This document shows, piece after piece, positions 16,648 to 25,821 of a stretch of DNA of 64,000 bases (position 1 is its first letter; every line of letters begins with the position of its first letter). The notes under the pieces were generated by a model. That model was not told the DNA's origin, searched no databases, and was given only the letters and a program-made list of their open reading frames with translations. The translations under genes and the position numbers were made by a program. This stretch comes from a virus. The DNA is taken from positions 1-64,000 of the IMG/VR virus record IMGVR_UViG_3300042898_006838; one strand, written 5' to 3'.

Positions 16648-18291
16648 TCACCTTGTCGTGAAGTTGATGCTGCCAGTTTGCGGGAACGTGGAGCGGTAGA
16701 CGCGGAACGGGACTGCGGCGCCGGCGCCGTTCTCCGTGGCCACGGACACGACCGTGCCCACGAGCACGAAGCCGATGTCGAAGCCGGCGACGTTGTCCCG
16801 GAGACCGACGAGAGCGCCGTGGCTGTCGGCGTAGGCGAAGTACACGTACTCGTTGACCATCCCGGTCATGGCGAAGGTGTGACCGCGTCCCGAGCGCAGG
16901 ACCTTGCCGCCGGGAGCCGTGTCCAGTCCCGGGTGTGGACCGGCTGCGGCGACGCGGATGAAGCTCTCGTCCAGGGCCGGCGCGGAGGCAGCGTCCTTGC
17001 CGAAGTAGAAGAAGCGTTGCCAGCTGATGTCCGTGTCCTCGGTGTCCGGCGTCGCCCCGGCATCGGCGGTCAGGCGGAAGCGCACGAGCTCATTGGTCGC
17101 CAGCTTCTGGTAGCTGCCGGGTGTGGCGGTGAAGGCCGTCGCTGGCATCGTCAAGGCCTGGACCACGGGCGTGCCCAGAAGGTCTTTGGTCAGCGAGGCA
17201 GCGGCAGCCGGGCCGTTGGCGTAGCTGGCTGTGAAGGCCGGTGTCGCGACGACGGTTCCGACTTCAACGGCGCCTGTCGAGGCTGAGAAGCTGGCAATGG
17301 AGAGGATGGCTTGGACCATGTCGCTGGTGATCACGCCCCAGAAGTGGGCGCCACCTGGCTCCATGCGCAGGAAGCGAGCCGGCGGCTCCGTCGTCGGCGT
17401 CGGCAGGCTGGCGATGCCGCCACGAAGCGTCAGTACCCCGGCGTTGAGCGCGCCCACGAAGATGATCTTGTCGCGGGACTCTGGGTCGAAGAACGCCGCG
17501 GCCTCGGTGGCATCCGGGGCGTCGAGGTTCAGGACGCGCAGGGTCAACGGCACGGGGCTGCCGTGAGCCACGGGAGCCCGTCGATCCATGACCGCGAAGA
17601 GCAGACTGTTGGGGCCGACGACGGTCGCTGGACCGAGGGTGGCGGCGGCGATGGTCGCGTGCACTGTCGCGGCCGTCATGTACCGCTCTCGGTGCGTGAT
17701 GGTCTGCGACACGATCTTGATCGGAGCCGACCAGGTCAGGGCGTCGGTGCCGTTGTAGGTGAAGCCACCGCCGCCGCTGACCAGGACGTTGGCGTTTGCG
17801 TTGATCAGGCGCTCAAGCAGGACCTCGCCGTCGGCGTTGCCGCGGGCCGGCAGCTTCGGCGCGTTGACGATCATGGCCGTGTTCAGGTTTGCCGCGCCGT
17901 TGGGCACGAAGATGTCGGCGATCTTGATGCTGTCGACTGGCAGCACAGGCGAAGCCGGGACGCCGACGGCGCTGGTGCGGATGGCGGTGATGGTCATGGC
18001 CGCGGGCGGGAATGTGTCCTGGTACGTGTAGGTCAGGTACACGAGCCAGTGGTCGTTGTTGGCTCCGGTCGGAGCCGTGATCATGCCGGCGATGGCCAGA
18101 CGAGTCTCGTCGTCGTGGATCGTCGTACCGTCGATCACCACCCTGCCGCTGGCGATGTTGATGTTGTAGGTGCCGGGGACGTGAGTGACCTCGAAGCCGT
18201 TCAGCAGGCCACTGCGCAGGCTCTGCAGCCAGGTCAGGACGCCGGGGCCAGACAGGTCGCTCTTCTTGTTCGGCTCGATGAACTGGGTCAT
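16648..18291 (-). CDS. Large virion protein, probable tail or fibre-network component (547 aa)
   Basis: The product begins MTQFIEPNKKSDLSGPGVLT, then FEVTHVPGTYNINIASGRVV, a start seen in phage baseplate-proximal fibre proteins. The remainder alternates beta-rich segments with Ala/Thr/Pro-rich linkers. The C-terminal ~60 residues (DIGFVLVGTVVSVATENGAG...PFRVYRSTFPQTG) look like a beta-sandwich. It lies between the spike gene and the 285-residue gene, six bases from the former. No catalytic motif is seen. Confidence 0.65.
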   Translation of the reverse strand: MTQFIEPNKKSDLSGPGVLTWLQSLRSGLLNGFEVTHVPGTYNINIASGRVVIDGTTIHDDETRLAIAGMITAPTGANNDHWLVYLTYTYQDTFPPAAMTITAIRTSAVGVPASPVLPVDSIKIADIFVPNGAANLNTAMIVNAPKLPARGNADGEVLLERLINANANVLVSGGGGFTYNGTDALTWSAPIKIVSQTITHRERYMTAATVHATIAAATLGPATVVGPNSLLFAVMDRRAPVAHGSPVPLTLRVLNLDAPDATEAAAFFDPESRDKIIFVGALNAGVLTLRGGIASLPTPTTEPPARFLRMEPGGAHFWGVITSDMVQAILSIASFSASTGAVEVGTVVATPAFTASYANGPAAAASLTKDLLGTPVVQALTMPATAFTATPGSYQKLATNELVRFRLTADAGATPDTEDTDISWQRFFYFGKDAASAPALDESFIRVAAAGPHPGLDTAPGGKVLRSGRGHTFAMTGMVNEYVYFAYADSHGALVGLRDNVAGFDIGFVLVGTVVSVATENGAGAAVPFRVYRSTFPQTGSINFTTR

Positions 18292-18301
18292 GCGCTGGGC
18301 C

Positions 18302-19159
18302 TCAGAAAGTGATCAGCCAGTCGAACTGCACGTCAATGCGCGTGCCGTCGATGTCTGTGGGTTGGAAGATGATGCCCAGGCTGTTGTCTTGCTGCTGGAA
18401 CGTGGTGCGGTTGAAGAGAGCGCCGTCGCTGAACAACAGACCAGCCTCGTGGACGATGGTAACGGGCCCGAACTCGCCGACCGGGAAGTTGTCGCCGTTG
18501 ACGAGCTTGCTGAACAGGACCTGGGTGCCAGGGGTCTGGACCGTGTAGGCCACGGCCGCGGCCAGCTGCGCCGGGTTGTCGAGCTCCAACTGCGTGCCGT
18601 TGACGACGTTCCTCACGCCCAGCGTGTAGCTCTCTCCGCTGATGACCACGGTCACGGTGTCGCTATCGCTGACGCCAGCGGCCACGAAGTCCTGACCCAC
18701 GTCGGTCAACAGGCTCACGGCCCCGGCCACGAGCGTGCCCGTGATGCCGAGGCTGTTGACCTTGACGATCTCGTCCGGGTAGGTCGTGGAGTCGAGGTCG
18801 AAGGTGGCCCCGGGGTTGCCGCTGAGGTTGCGGATCTCGTGGACCAGGGACACGTCGCTGAGGTCAGCCGGGTACAGGTCCTTGCGGACGAGGCCGGAGA
18901 CCAGCACGTCGCCGAGCTGGATGCGGTTGATACTCGACTGGCTGGCGCCGCCAAGCAGGCGAGCAAGGCGTCCGCGACCCACGTTCACGATCAGGTTCTT
19001 GAAGACCTTGTCGAGGTCGACGCCGGCGGAGCGCAGAGCCGCAGCTGCGGACGTGTCGCGTGCCGAGATCGGTTGACCGTGGCGACTGGCCACGTGTGTG
19101 ACCCTCAGCCGGCCGCTGGGAACGATGTTGTCGTGGATGGTCTTTTTCACCGATGACAT
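18302..19159 (-). CDS. Hypothetical tail/baseplate protein (285 aa)
   Basis: The ATG at 19159 is preferred because GAGG lies just upstream; an upstream TTG would add nine residues with no ribosome binding site. The protein starts MSSVKKTIHDNIVPSGRLRV, then has a helix with LDKVFKNLIVNVGRGRLARL, and a second half rich in beta strands (GDTVTVVISGESYTLGVRNV-type segments, ending DVQFDWLITF). It follows the 239-residue gene in the baseplate-distal part of the operon. The family is not recognised. Confidence 0.65.
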   Translation of the reverse strand: MSSVKKTIHDNIVPSGRLRVTHVASRHGQPISARDTSAAAALRSAGVDLDKVFKNLIVNVGRGRLARLLGGASQSSINRIQLGDVLVSGLVRKDLYPADLSDVSLVHEIRNLSGNPGATFDLDSTTYPDEIVKVNSLGITGTLVAGAVSLLTDVGQDFVAAGVSDSDTVTVVISGESYTLGVRNVVNGTQLELDNPAQLAAAVAYTVQTPGTQVLFSKLVNGDNFPVGEFGPVTIVHEAGLLFSDGALFNRTTFQQQDNSLGIIFQPTDIDGTRIDVQFDWLITF

Positions 19160-19182
19160 GATGACCTCGAAATGACCAAGGA

Positions 19183-19902
19183 TCAACGGCCCACGCGCCA
19201 GCGCACGACCAGGGGGGAGTTGAGGGCCTGCTGCCTGTGGCTGTCAATGACCTTGGAGCCAGATAGCAGACGCCGGTCCGCTGTCTCAGTGAAAACTGGG
19301 ACCGTGAAGCGTCTGCCCGTGGCCGCCGGCAGCACCGGGCCGTCGACGGTGACCTGGGTGGCGCTGATGAACGTGGCGATGGCGCGGGTGCCGATGCCGT
19401 CGATCGTCGTCCGCCGCCCCACGTGCTGGGCCGTGAACGGGCCGCTGGCGCTGGTGAGCGTGTTCGTACCCGTGGTCACGCCGTCAAGGAAGGCGTTGAT
19501 GCCCACGGGCCTCGTGAACTTGAGCCCCGCGGCCGCGGCGATGACCGGGCCGCTGAACGTGATCTGACTGGCGCTGACGACGTTCTCGATGACGCGCTGG
19601 CCCCGACCGTAGATCGTGAACGGCAAGCCGACCATGGCCGCAAGCCAAGGGGCGCTGGCGCTGGTGAGCGTGTTCGTGCCATTGGCCACGCCGTCGGCGT
19701 AGACGTTGATGCCTACGTCGATCTCGACCAGGCTCATTCCAACGCGCCGCGTCAATACCACACCCACGTCCGGTTGCCAGGTCTCGGCTCGACCCTCTTG
19801 TCGCTGCAGCGCCAGTAGCCGGTCGGCGGGATTGTTTACCCCCGCGTCCCAGCACCATGTCAGCCCTTGGTTTCCGCCAATCACTACCGCCATGGCCAGC
19901 AC
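19183..19902 (-). CDS. Tail protein with a tandem duplication (239 aa)
   Basis: Residues about 64-134 and 135-203 are near copies sharing GTNTLTSAS, VG...TI.G.G.R.I, (I/V)SA(T/S)Q(V/I)T and the ending FTxPV. The corresponding DNA also shares direct repeats near 19445 and 19658, so the duplication is recent or kept alike. The start is GTG 19902, with an alternative ATG at 19893; neither has a strong ribosome binding site, so coupling to the 982-residue gene four bases upstream is likely. The repeated unit belongs to the beta-module found in several other tail proteins here. Confidence 0.65.
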   Translation of the reverse strand: MLAMAVVIGGNQGLTWCWDAGVNNPADRLLALQRQEGRAETWQPDVGVVLTRRVGMSLVEIDVGINVYADGVANGTNTLTSASAPWLAAMVGLPFTIYGRGQRVIENVVSASQITFSGPVIAAAAGLKFTRPVGINAFLDGVTTGTNTLTSASGPFTAQHVGRRTTIDGIGTRAIATFISATQVTVDGPVLPAATGRRFTVPVFTETADRRLLSGSKVIDSHRQQALNSPLVVRWRVGR

Positions 19903-19906
19903 GTTA

Positions 19907-22855
19907 TCACGGCGGCATGGTCATGGTGACGATCTGTTCCAGTCCCAAGAACTCGGTCGGCACGTTGCCACCCGCTGGCAGGCACTGGAAAGACCGCGCC
20001 AGGCCCAGGGTCCATCCCTCTCCCAGGCTCAGGCGGTCGATCAGCTGCCAGCTCACGGACAGGGAGGCGCTGGTGAACAGGTGTTCGACCAAGACCTCGG
20101 TGGCGCTGATGACGGACAAGATCTTCCACTCCCCGGCATCGGCTCCGGAGCTGATTCGGATCAGACGGCCGACGTCCGCGGACGTGAAGACGTGACTGCC
20201 GGCGCTGGTGAACTTGCCATTGGAGACGAGGACAACAGGGGCTCCAGGATCGATATCCACGGTCACCGGCGCAGTCGTCCAGCTTCCGTCTCCTGGGTGC
20301 GAGCTCACCACCACGTACTCGCCCAGGCCCAGGAACTGCCAGTTGCCCTGGGGTCCGAGATGCTTTCCCTGCCCAAGCTTGTGCCCGTCTCCCAGACGCA
20401 GGGTCTCAGACGGGTCTTCTGGCGGCTCCCCCTCGTCGAAGCTGATATCGTCGCAGAGGTGTGGCCTGTGGATGGCGAAGACATCGTCATCTATCTCGTC
20501 GCTGATATCCTCGTAGCCACTGGTAGTCAGGACGAAGCGCATGACCAGCTTCGTGTACGTGGGTTTGATTCGCAGGGCAAAACGAACAGCCTCGCCGACG
20601 CTGCTCTCGGCCGTCAGCGCCTCAAGAGCCACGAAGACGCCGAAGGTGTTGAAGCGCTCTACCTCGTTCACTCCCGAGAAACGCTCGTGCCACAACGGGT
20701 CCGTTTGATAGTCTAGGACCTCGACACCCGTGGTCAGTGGCTGGAACCGGTTGACACGGGCGCCGGCCGCCACCGTCCAGTCGATGAACGGGATCTGTGG
20801 GCTGAGCTCGTGCTCAAACGACCCGTTCTCGTTGACGATCGTCAACACCCTCCTGATCACACGTCCCAGGTCGTCGCGGAACTCGCTTATCGAGTCGACA
20901 GTGCCGTCGACGCGGGCCACGGGCAGGCCCATGGCCATCTGCAGCCCGCTGTAGACGTTGCCGCGGCTGGGGCCGGACATCAGCGCGAACCAGGTGCCGC
21001 GGGCCTGCGTCAGGTACTGCAGCGTGGACTTGGTGTTGTCCAGGTCCAGGAGCACGCCGAAGTGAGATTGGACGTGGCGGTAGTCGACCTCGGCCGTCTC
21101 CGCCCACTGGCTCAGGCGCGTCGGCAGCTCACGGAAGCTGACGTGGCCCAGGCCGTCGAAGGCGTAGTCGCGGTCCTGAATCAGCTTCCTCGTCTCGCTG
21201 GTCAGCGCCGTGCCCGCGGTCAGCGGCAGGAAGTCTGGATCGATCTTGGTCCGGAGCTGGAATTCGAAGACGCCGGACCCGCGGCTCGTGACTCGGTCGT
21301 ATGCCGTCACCAGGTCGCCGATGCGCAGGGTTCCGGCTGCCACCGGCGTGATGACACCGCGGGCGCGGAGTGACGTCTGTTCGCTGTCGACGACATCGTC
21401 GACGAGCTCCAGGTCGTCAACGCGAAGCCTGGGCCTGTCTCCCAGGCCCGGGGCGCTGGAGATGACCTGGTCGCAGTCGTAGGTGAACGGCCTGGCCGTC
21501 GTGGCCGTGAAGAACTCCTCAAGCCTGACGTTGCCGACAACTGAGCCCTGACGCCTGATGACCTCGTCGAAGTTCATGCGCGTAGCCACGGACAAGCCCG
21601 TGTTCTCAGCCGACAGGGACAGATTTGCTGACTCACCGGTCACGGGCAGCGATGACAGCAGTCGCCAGTCGCTGTCGTCCTGGTCTCGGTAAAGGATCTC
21701 CAGCGTCGAGCCGATGCGCGAGAATCTGATCTCGGCAGCTTCCGGGACCACGGTCAAGGGCGTGAGTGTCGGCGCGCTTTCGAGTCCGGATACCAGGGCC
21801 TGGCTGTCGACGGACAGGAACCTCGTCGTCCGCAGGCCCGCGACGTAGCCGACGCCGCCGACGCCAAGCCTGGCCAGTGCCTGACGATGACCGTCGACAC
21901 CGGCTCCCGGAGTCCCCCAGGTCAACGGGCTTACGGAGACTCCGACGTCGAAGTCCGTGTTCGATGACAGCGGGAAGGCGTTGGCCATCGAGATTTCGCT
22001 GGCAAACCCCGACTCCAAGATCAACGTCGCAGCCCCACGGCTGGCGACGCGGCCGTTTCCGTTCTGAGACCAGCGAGTTGAGTCGTAGCGATGAATGGCT
22101 ACGAACTCGTCTTGTCCGTGACTGCTGCCGAGTGACTGACCGGGGGCGAGGGTAAAGACGTAGCGATCGGCGATGACGACGTAGCTCTGATACTCGACGA
22201 TATCCAAGTTCACGCCCGAGACGCCGAGCACCAGCACGCCTGTCTTGTTCGGTGACACTGGTTGCAGTGAGCTGACCAATACCGCGTCAACGACCGTGTC
22301 CCCTGGCACGTGGATGATCCTGGTCACCACGTTCTGCGGCTGTGGGTTGAAGTCGTCGCTGAACTCCGGATCGTCGGCATAGTCATGCGGCGGCTCGGAG
22401 CTGAGCGTGAAAACAGCCTCCTGAACAAATCCGTCGAAGACTCCACCTGACACAGCTGACAGGTTGACGCTGGTGTAGTCCAGGATGTCGACGCCGATAC
22501 GCAGCGTACCCTGGGCGGCAATGTCTTTGACCTTGAAGTCACGAAGGTCACGGGGCACGAATCCGCGCATGATCCAGGTGCCGTTCAGGTTCTTGACCAT
22601 GGACAGACGGAACCTGGCGTCTCGGGCCATGTTGAGGTTCGAGAGCTCGATACGCACGTCACGCCTGGCGATGGTCTCGCGTGTCGCGTACAGGCTCTTG
22701 GCCCTGTCGACTTGCACCGCCGCACCCCACAGGTCTCCGACGATGTCGCTGTACGCCTCCCAGAACGTCTGCCAGTAGACACGTTCCTCGACGGGGAACA
22801 GGTCGAAGAACGTGCCGAGGCTGCCCCAGATCAGGTCGCTGTCGATTTGGCTCAC
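19907..22855 (-). CDS. Large baseplate protein in the gpI position (982 aa)
   Basis: It directly follows the gpJ-like gene with an ATGA overlap, the place normally held by gpI-type baseplate wedge proteins. The N-terminal ~110 residues are helical (FDLFPVEERVYWQTFWEAYS, DLWGAAVQVDRAKSLY), as in gpI-like proteins. The rest is a long beta-rich region with a LamG-like segment (ESGFASEISMANAFPLSS...LEILYRDQDDSDWRLLSSLP) and near the C-terminus a copy of the recurring module (FTSADVGRLIRISSG...VISATEVLVE). It is much longer than classic gpI (about 180-200 residues), so it may combine wedge and fibre-attachment roles. Confidence 0.65.
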   Translation of the reverse strand: MSQIDSDLIWGSLGTFFDLFPVEERVYWQTFWEAYSDIVGDLWGAAVQVDRAKSLYATRETIARRDVRIELSNLNMARDARFRLSMVKNLNGTWIMRGFVPRDLRDFKVKDIAAQGTLRIGVDILDYTSVNLSAVSGGVFDGFVQEAVFTLSSEPPHDYADDPEFSDDFNPQPQNVVTRIIHVPGDTVVDAVLVSSLQPVSPNKTGVLVLGVSGVNLDIVEYQSYVVIADRYVFTLAPGQSLGSSHGQDEFVAIHRYDSTRWSQNGNGRVASRGAATLILESGFASEISMANAFPLSSNTDFDVGVSVSPLTWGTPGAGVDGHRQALARLGVGGVGYVAGLRTTRFLSVDSQALVSGLESAPTLTPLTVVPEAAEIRFSRIGSTLEILYRDQDDSDWRLLSSLPVTGESANLSLSAENTGLSVATRMNFDEVIRRQGSVVGNVRLEEFFTATTARPFTYDCDQVISSAPGLGDRPRLRVDDLELVDDVVDSEQTSLRARGVITPVAAGTLRIGDLVTAYDRVTSRGSGVFEFQLRTKIDPDFLPLTAGTALTSETRKLIQDRDYAFDGLGHVSFRELPTRLSQWAETAEVDYRHVQSHFGVLLDLDNTKSTLQYLTQARGTWFALMSGPSRGNVYSGLQMAMGLPVARVDGTVDSISEFRDDLGRVIRRVLTIVNENGSFEHELSPQIPFIDWTVAAGARVNRFQPLTTGVEVLDYQTDPLWHERFSGVNEVERFNTFGVFVALEALTAESSVGEAVRFALRIKPTYTKLVMRFVLTTSGYEDISDEIDDDVFAIHRPHLCDDISFDEGEPPEDPSETLRLGDGHKLGQGKHLGPQGNWQFLGLGEYVVVSSHPGDGSWTTAPVTVDIDPGAPVVLVSNGKFTSAGSHVFTSADVGRLIRISSGADAGEWKILSVISATEVLVEHLFTSASLSVSWQLIDRLSLGEGWTLGLARSFQCLPAGGNVPTEFLGLEQIVTMTMPP

Positions 22856-25410
22856 GACAATTTCTCCACGACCACGCTACCGAAGTACGGACGGTAGACG
22901 CGTTCGTCCGTGATCACGCCATCGGTGATGACCAGCGACGGGTCAAAGTCCAGTGTCGACACCTTCAACGGCTCGTTGACGTCGTGGGTGAAGCGCATGC
23001 CCTGCGACAACACGAACGTGTAGTTGAGGCCGGAGACGATGACGCTGTCGTAGGTTACCGACTCCTGGCCGCTGGTGAAGCCACCCAGGTACAGCCTTCC
23101 CTTTGTCGGCACGTTGAAAGCCGGGACTTGCGGCGGCCTCTTGGCCTCCAGGAAGAAGGACGTGAATGACCAGTCTCTGCCGGTGCCGGAGGCCGCGAAC
23201 ACGCGGTCGATGGTCACCGTCGAGCTATTGACGAAGGCGGTGATGACCGCCGGAGCACCGTCTACGAAGACTCGGCGACCGACGTCTGTGGGGTTGACGA
23301 AGACATGTCCTCCGGCGCTGACGATGTTCGAGCTGCCAAGCGTCCAGCTCAGATCCGCGGCGAAGAACTCGACGCCGGGCGCAAGACGCACTGCCAAGTC
23401 TCCGTAGACATCTGGTGTCGGGAACATGTACCTGGTCGTTGTCGTGCCGTCGAAGTTGAGGCGTCGCACACGAATCTGGAAAGGGGTCTGCACGTAGTTG
23501 GCTACGCCGTCGACATAGGCCGCTGACACCAGGTCACTGAAGTCGAACTTGGCACTCGACGACTCACCAAGAGCCTCGCCGGCACTCGACTTCAGCACCT
23601 CGTTCAGCGCATTTCTCACTTGCGTGATGTCTCCGTCTCCACGGTATCGGAAGACGAAGTCCAGGAACACGGGCATGAACGAGCGGGAGAGGATGTCGCC
23701 GCTGATGACGCGTTTACCATCCTGGTCGAAGGCATCCTGCGCCTCGGCGAGCTCGGTGTTCGTGTAGTAGCTGATGCGGACGGGGAACGAGATGAAGTCG
23801 CCACGGTAGTCGGCGATGGAGAAGTTCACTCCCAAGGCCACGGTGCCGAGAGCGACGCCGCTGACGATGACCTGTGTGGCGCTGACCACGTCCAGGATCG
23901 AGCGCGTGGTGGCGGCGACGGCGCCGCTCAAAGATATCTCGCGCCCCTGGTAGCCGGTGAAGTCCGCGCCGGTGCAGGTGTACTGGCTATAGCTGACACC
24001 GTCGATTACGACGTCGACAAGAGAGCCATTGACTCCGGACTTTGGAGCGTTGCCGTCCGTATCGCGCTTCTCATCCATCACCAGCGTCTTGTGCTCTAGG
24101 GCGCTGATGATGTCGAAGGAGTTGCTGTCGGCGATATACCACCCTGGCTCGCGGCTGTCGGCGCTGGACTCCGGGATCGGGCCGCCGACGACCTGAAAGG
24201 TGACGGGGTCGAGAAGACGGATCTCTTGGACCTTGAAGACTGGCAGCACCGTGATGTCGCCGTCAGGAGCGATGGTAAGGCGCCCATTGTTTACGGCCTT
24301 GACGACGGCATTTACGGCGTGTGTGTTTACGGCCGCGGAGTCGAGGGTGAAGGTGAATGTGACTCCGTCGCCAGTAGTCCTGGAGATGTAGCTCACGGTC
24401 TCTTCACTGGCCGTTCCCAGGTCGAGGATCAACTTGCCCTGGGCGGCTACGACACCGGTTGTGCCCACGGCCATCGAGGCCACAAGCGTCGTCGGCGGAC
24501 CGATGCTGACCAGGCGCATGTCGGCGAAGATGTCGACGTGCTGCTGGATGAAGTTGATGGTCTCGAATAGGCTGTAGACGTCGGTTCTCCCACCGACGTG
24601 CACGTTCATAGCCGTGCCACCCAGTGACTCGCGTCCGATCTGGAAGCGTGGGCTGGCAGACGGACCCATGTCGTAGAGCTCGTCACGCAACATCTCGTCG
24701 TCGCCGGCGCCGATGACCAGCAGGTTCCTGAGCTTGCTGCGGAACAGCTGTTGCATGAAGTAGACGGCGCCATCGCGACTCACGGGCACGCGCGTGCTGA
24801 CGCTGCGACTGGCTGTCGCCACGGCTTCGGTGTTGCTCTGCTTAGCCTTGCCGTTGGCGAAGACGCTGACGTTCGTCACCCGCAGCGCGCCGCTGGCGTC
24901 GTTGGTCAGCTTGGAGATCTCGCCGATGTCGACGTTGTACTCTTCACCAGCCTCTTCGCTGGTGAACGGCACGTTGAGAAAGAAATCTCCGCTGTCCTCG
25001 TCGACGAAATAGTCCTCGGTGCGGAAGGCGAGGTCGGCGATGGTCACGAAGTTGAGAGCGTTGTCCTCGGTCGTGGCCGTCAGGCCGCGTGAAAACGACC
25101 TGTCGATCCTGTCGTTGTAGAACAGGCGCACGAATCCAAATGACAGGTCTCCGCTATCACGCTCGACCAACAGGTTCGCGAGCAACAGGTTCAGGTCTCC
25201 GTCGGTCATCGACTCCGGGTCACTGAGGTCGCGGCTGGTCAGGAGGTGTTCAATCTCCTGGTGCAGGACGCTGCTGATGGCCGCGGCACCGCGCGCGAAT
25301 ACGGTGTTGATGGCACTGCCACCGTCGACGTTGGCGCCGGGGATCACCTGTTTCATCGTCTCGACGATGAATGTGCGAGCCTGCTCCTGGAATCGTGGGT
25401 CGATGGGCAT
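22852..25410 (-). CDS. Baseplate wedge protein, gpJ / gp47-like
   Basis: The 852-residue protein starts MPIDPRFQEQARTFIVETMK and has an N-terminal helical region (LHQEIEHLLTSRDLSDPESM) followed by RGLTATTEDNALNFVTIADL and GEEYNVDIGEIS, the order typical of Baseplate_J proteins. The C-terminal third (YRGDGDITQVRNALNEVLKS, then FDFSDLVSAAYVDGVANYVQ) also fits that family. Two copies of the recurring beta-module are inserted. It lies immediately downstream of the gp25-like gene, the usual W-J order. In contractile tails this protein joins the wedges around the hub and helps trigger sheath contraction. Confidence 0.8.
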   Translation of the reverse strand: MPIDPRFQEQARTFIVETMKQVIPGANVDGGSAINTVFARGAAAISSVLHQEIEHLLTSRDLSDPESMTDGDLNLLLANLLVERDSGDLSFGFVRLFYNDRIDRSFSRGLTATTEDNALNFVTIADLAFRTEDYFVDEDSGDFFLNVPFTSEEAGEEYNVDIGEISKLTNDASGALRVTNVSVFANGKAKQSNTEAVATASRSVSTRVPVSRDGAVYFMQQLFRSKLRNLLVIGAGDDEMLRDELYDMGPSASPRFQIGRESLGGTAMNVHVGGRTDVYSLFETINFIQQHVDIFADMRLVSIGPPTTLVASMAVGTTGVVAAQGKLILDLGTASEETVSYISRTTGDGVTFTFTLDSAAVNTHAVNAVVKAVNNGRLTIAPDGDITVLPVFKVQEIRLLDPVTFQVVGGPIPESSADSREPGWYIADSNSFDIISALEHKTLVMDEKRDTDGNAPKSGVNGSLVDVVIDGVSYSQYTCTGADFTGYQGREISLSGAVAATTRSILDVVSATQVIVSGVALGTVALGVNFSIADYRGDFISFPVRISYYTNTELAEAQDAFDQDGKRVISGDILSRSFMPVFLDFVFRYRGDGDITQVRNALNEVLKSSAGEALGESSSAKFDFSDLVSAAYVDGVANYVQTPFQIRVRRLNFDGTTTTRYMFPTPDVYGDLAVRLAPGVEFFAADLSWTLGSSNIVSAGGHVFVNPTDVGRRVFVDGAPAVITAFVNSSTVTIDRVFAASGTGRDWSFTSFFLEAKRPPQVPAFNVPTKGRLYLGGFTSGQESVTYDSVIVSGLNYTFVLSQGMRFTHDVNEPLKVSTLDFDPSLVITDGVITDERVYRPYFGSVVVEKLS

Positions 25411-25413
25411 GGT

Positions 25414-25821
25414 TTAGACCTCGAAGATGACGCTGAAACTATTGCCATCGAGAAGAGAGATGAGAACGCTGATTTCTACTTGGTCCAGGTTCTGAGACAC
25501 AGACAGTAGCCTCAAACCGGTGACCGTGGCGTCAGCGGCCTTGTCCCGACCCTGGCTCCTGCGGATACTGGCCATGGTACGGGCCACTCGGACCGCGGCG
25601 TCGGCCTTCAGGCTCTGCTCTCCCGTCAACGGCCCGCCGGCGATCTCGTTGATCCCACCGCCCTCGTCACGGTCGAAGGCGTTGGACCCCTGGCTGGTGA
25701 ACATGTGGTAGGCGACGACCTGCAGCGCCTCCTCGGGCCCGGAGACAAGCCGCTCACAGGCCTTGAAGCTGAACTTCACGACGCCTTTGGCGTCCAGGTT
25801 GTAGAGAGCGACATCTGTCAT
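25414..25821 (-). CDS. Baseplate wedge protein, gp25 / gpW-like
   Basis: This 135-residue protein has the short, mixed alpha/beta plan of gp25-like wedge proteins: VAYHMFTSQGSNAFDRDEGG, a helix with KADAAVRVARTMASIRRSQG, then LDQVEISVLISLLDGNSFSV. Its position directly upstream of the gpJ-like gene supports the call. In related phages it initiates sheath polymerisation and binds gpJ. The ATG at 25821 overlaps the preceding stop as ATGA. Confidence 0.75.
   Translation of the reverse strand: MTDVALYNLDAKGVVKFSFKACERLVSGPEEALQVVAYHMFTSQGSNAFDRDEGGGINEIAGGPLTGEQSLKADAAVRVARTMASIRRSQGRDKAADATVTGLRLLSVSQNLDQVEISVLISLLDGNSFSVIFEV

Noticed and set aside
18185-19156. Plus-strand frame of 323 codons
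   Set aside because: It spans two minus-strand genes and their junction, with antisense-type composition (Val, Asp, Gly, Arg) and no start signal.
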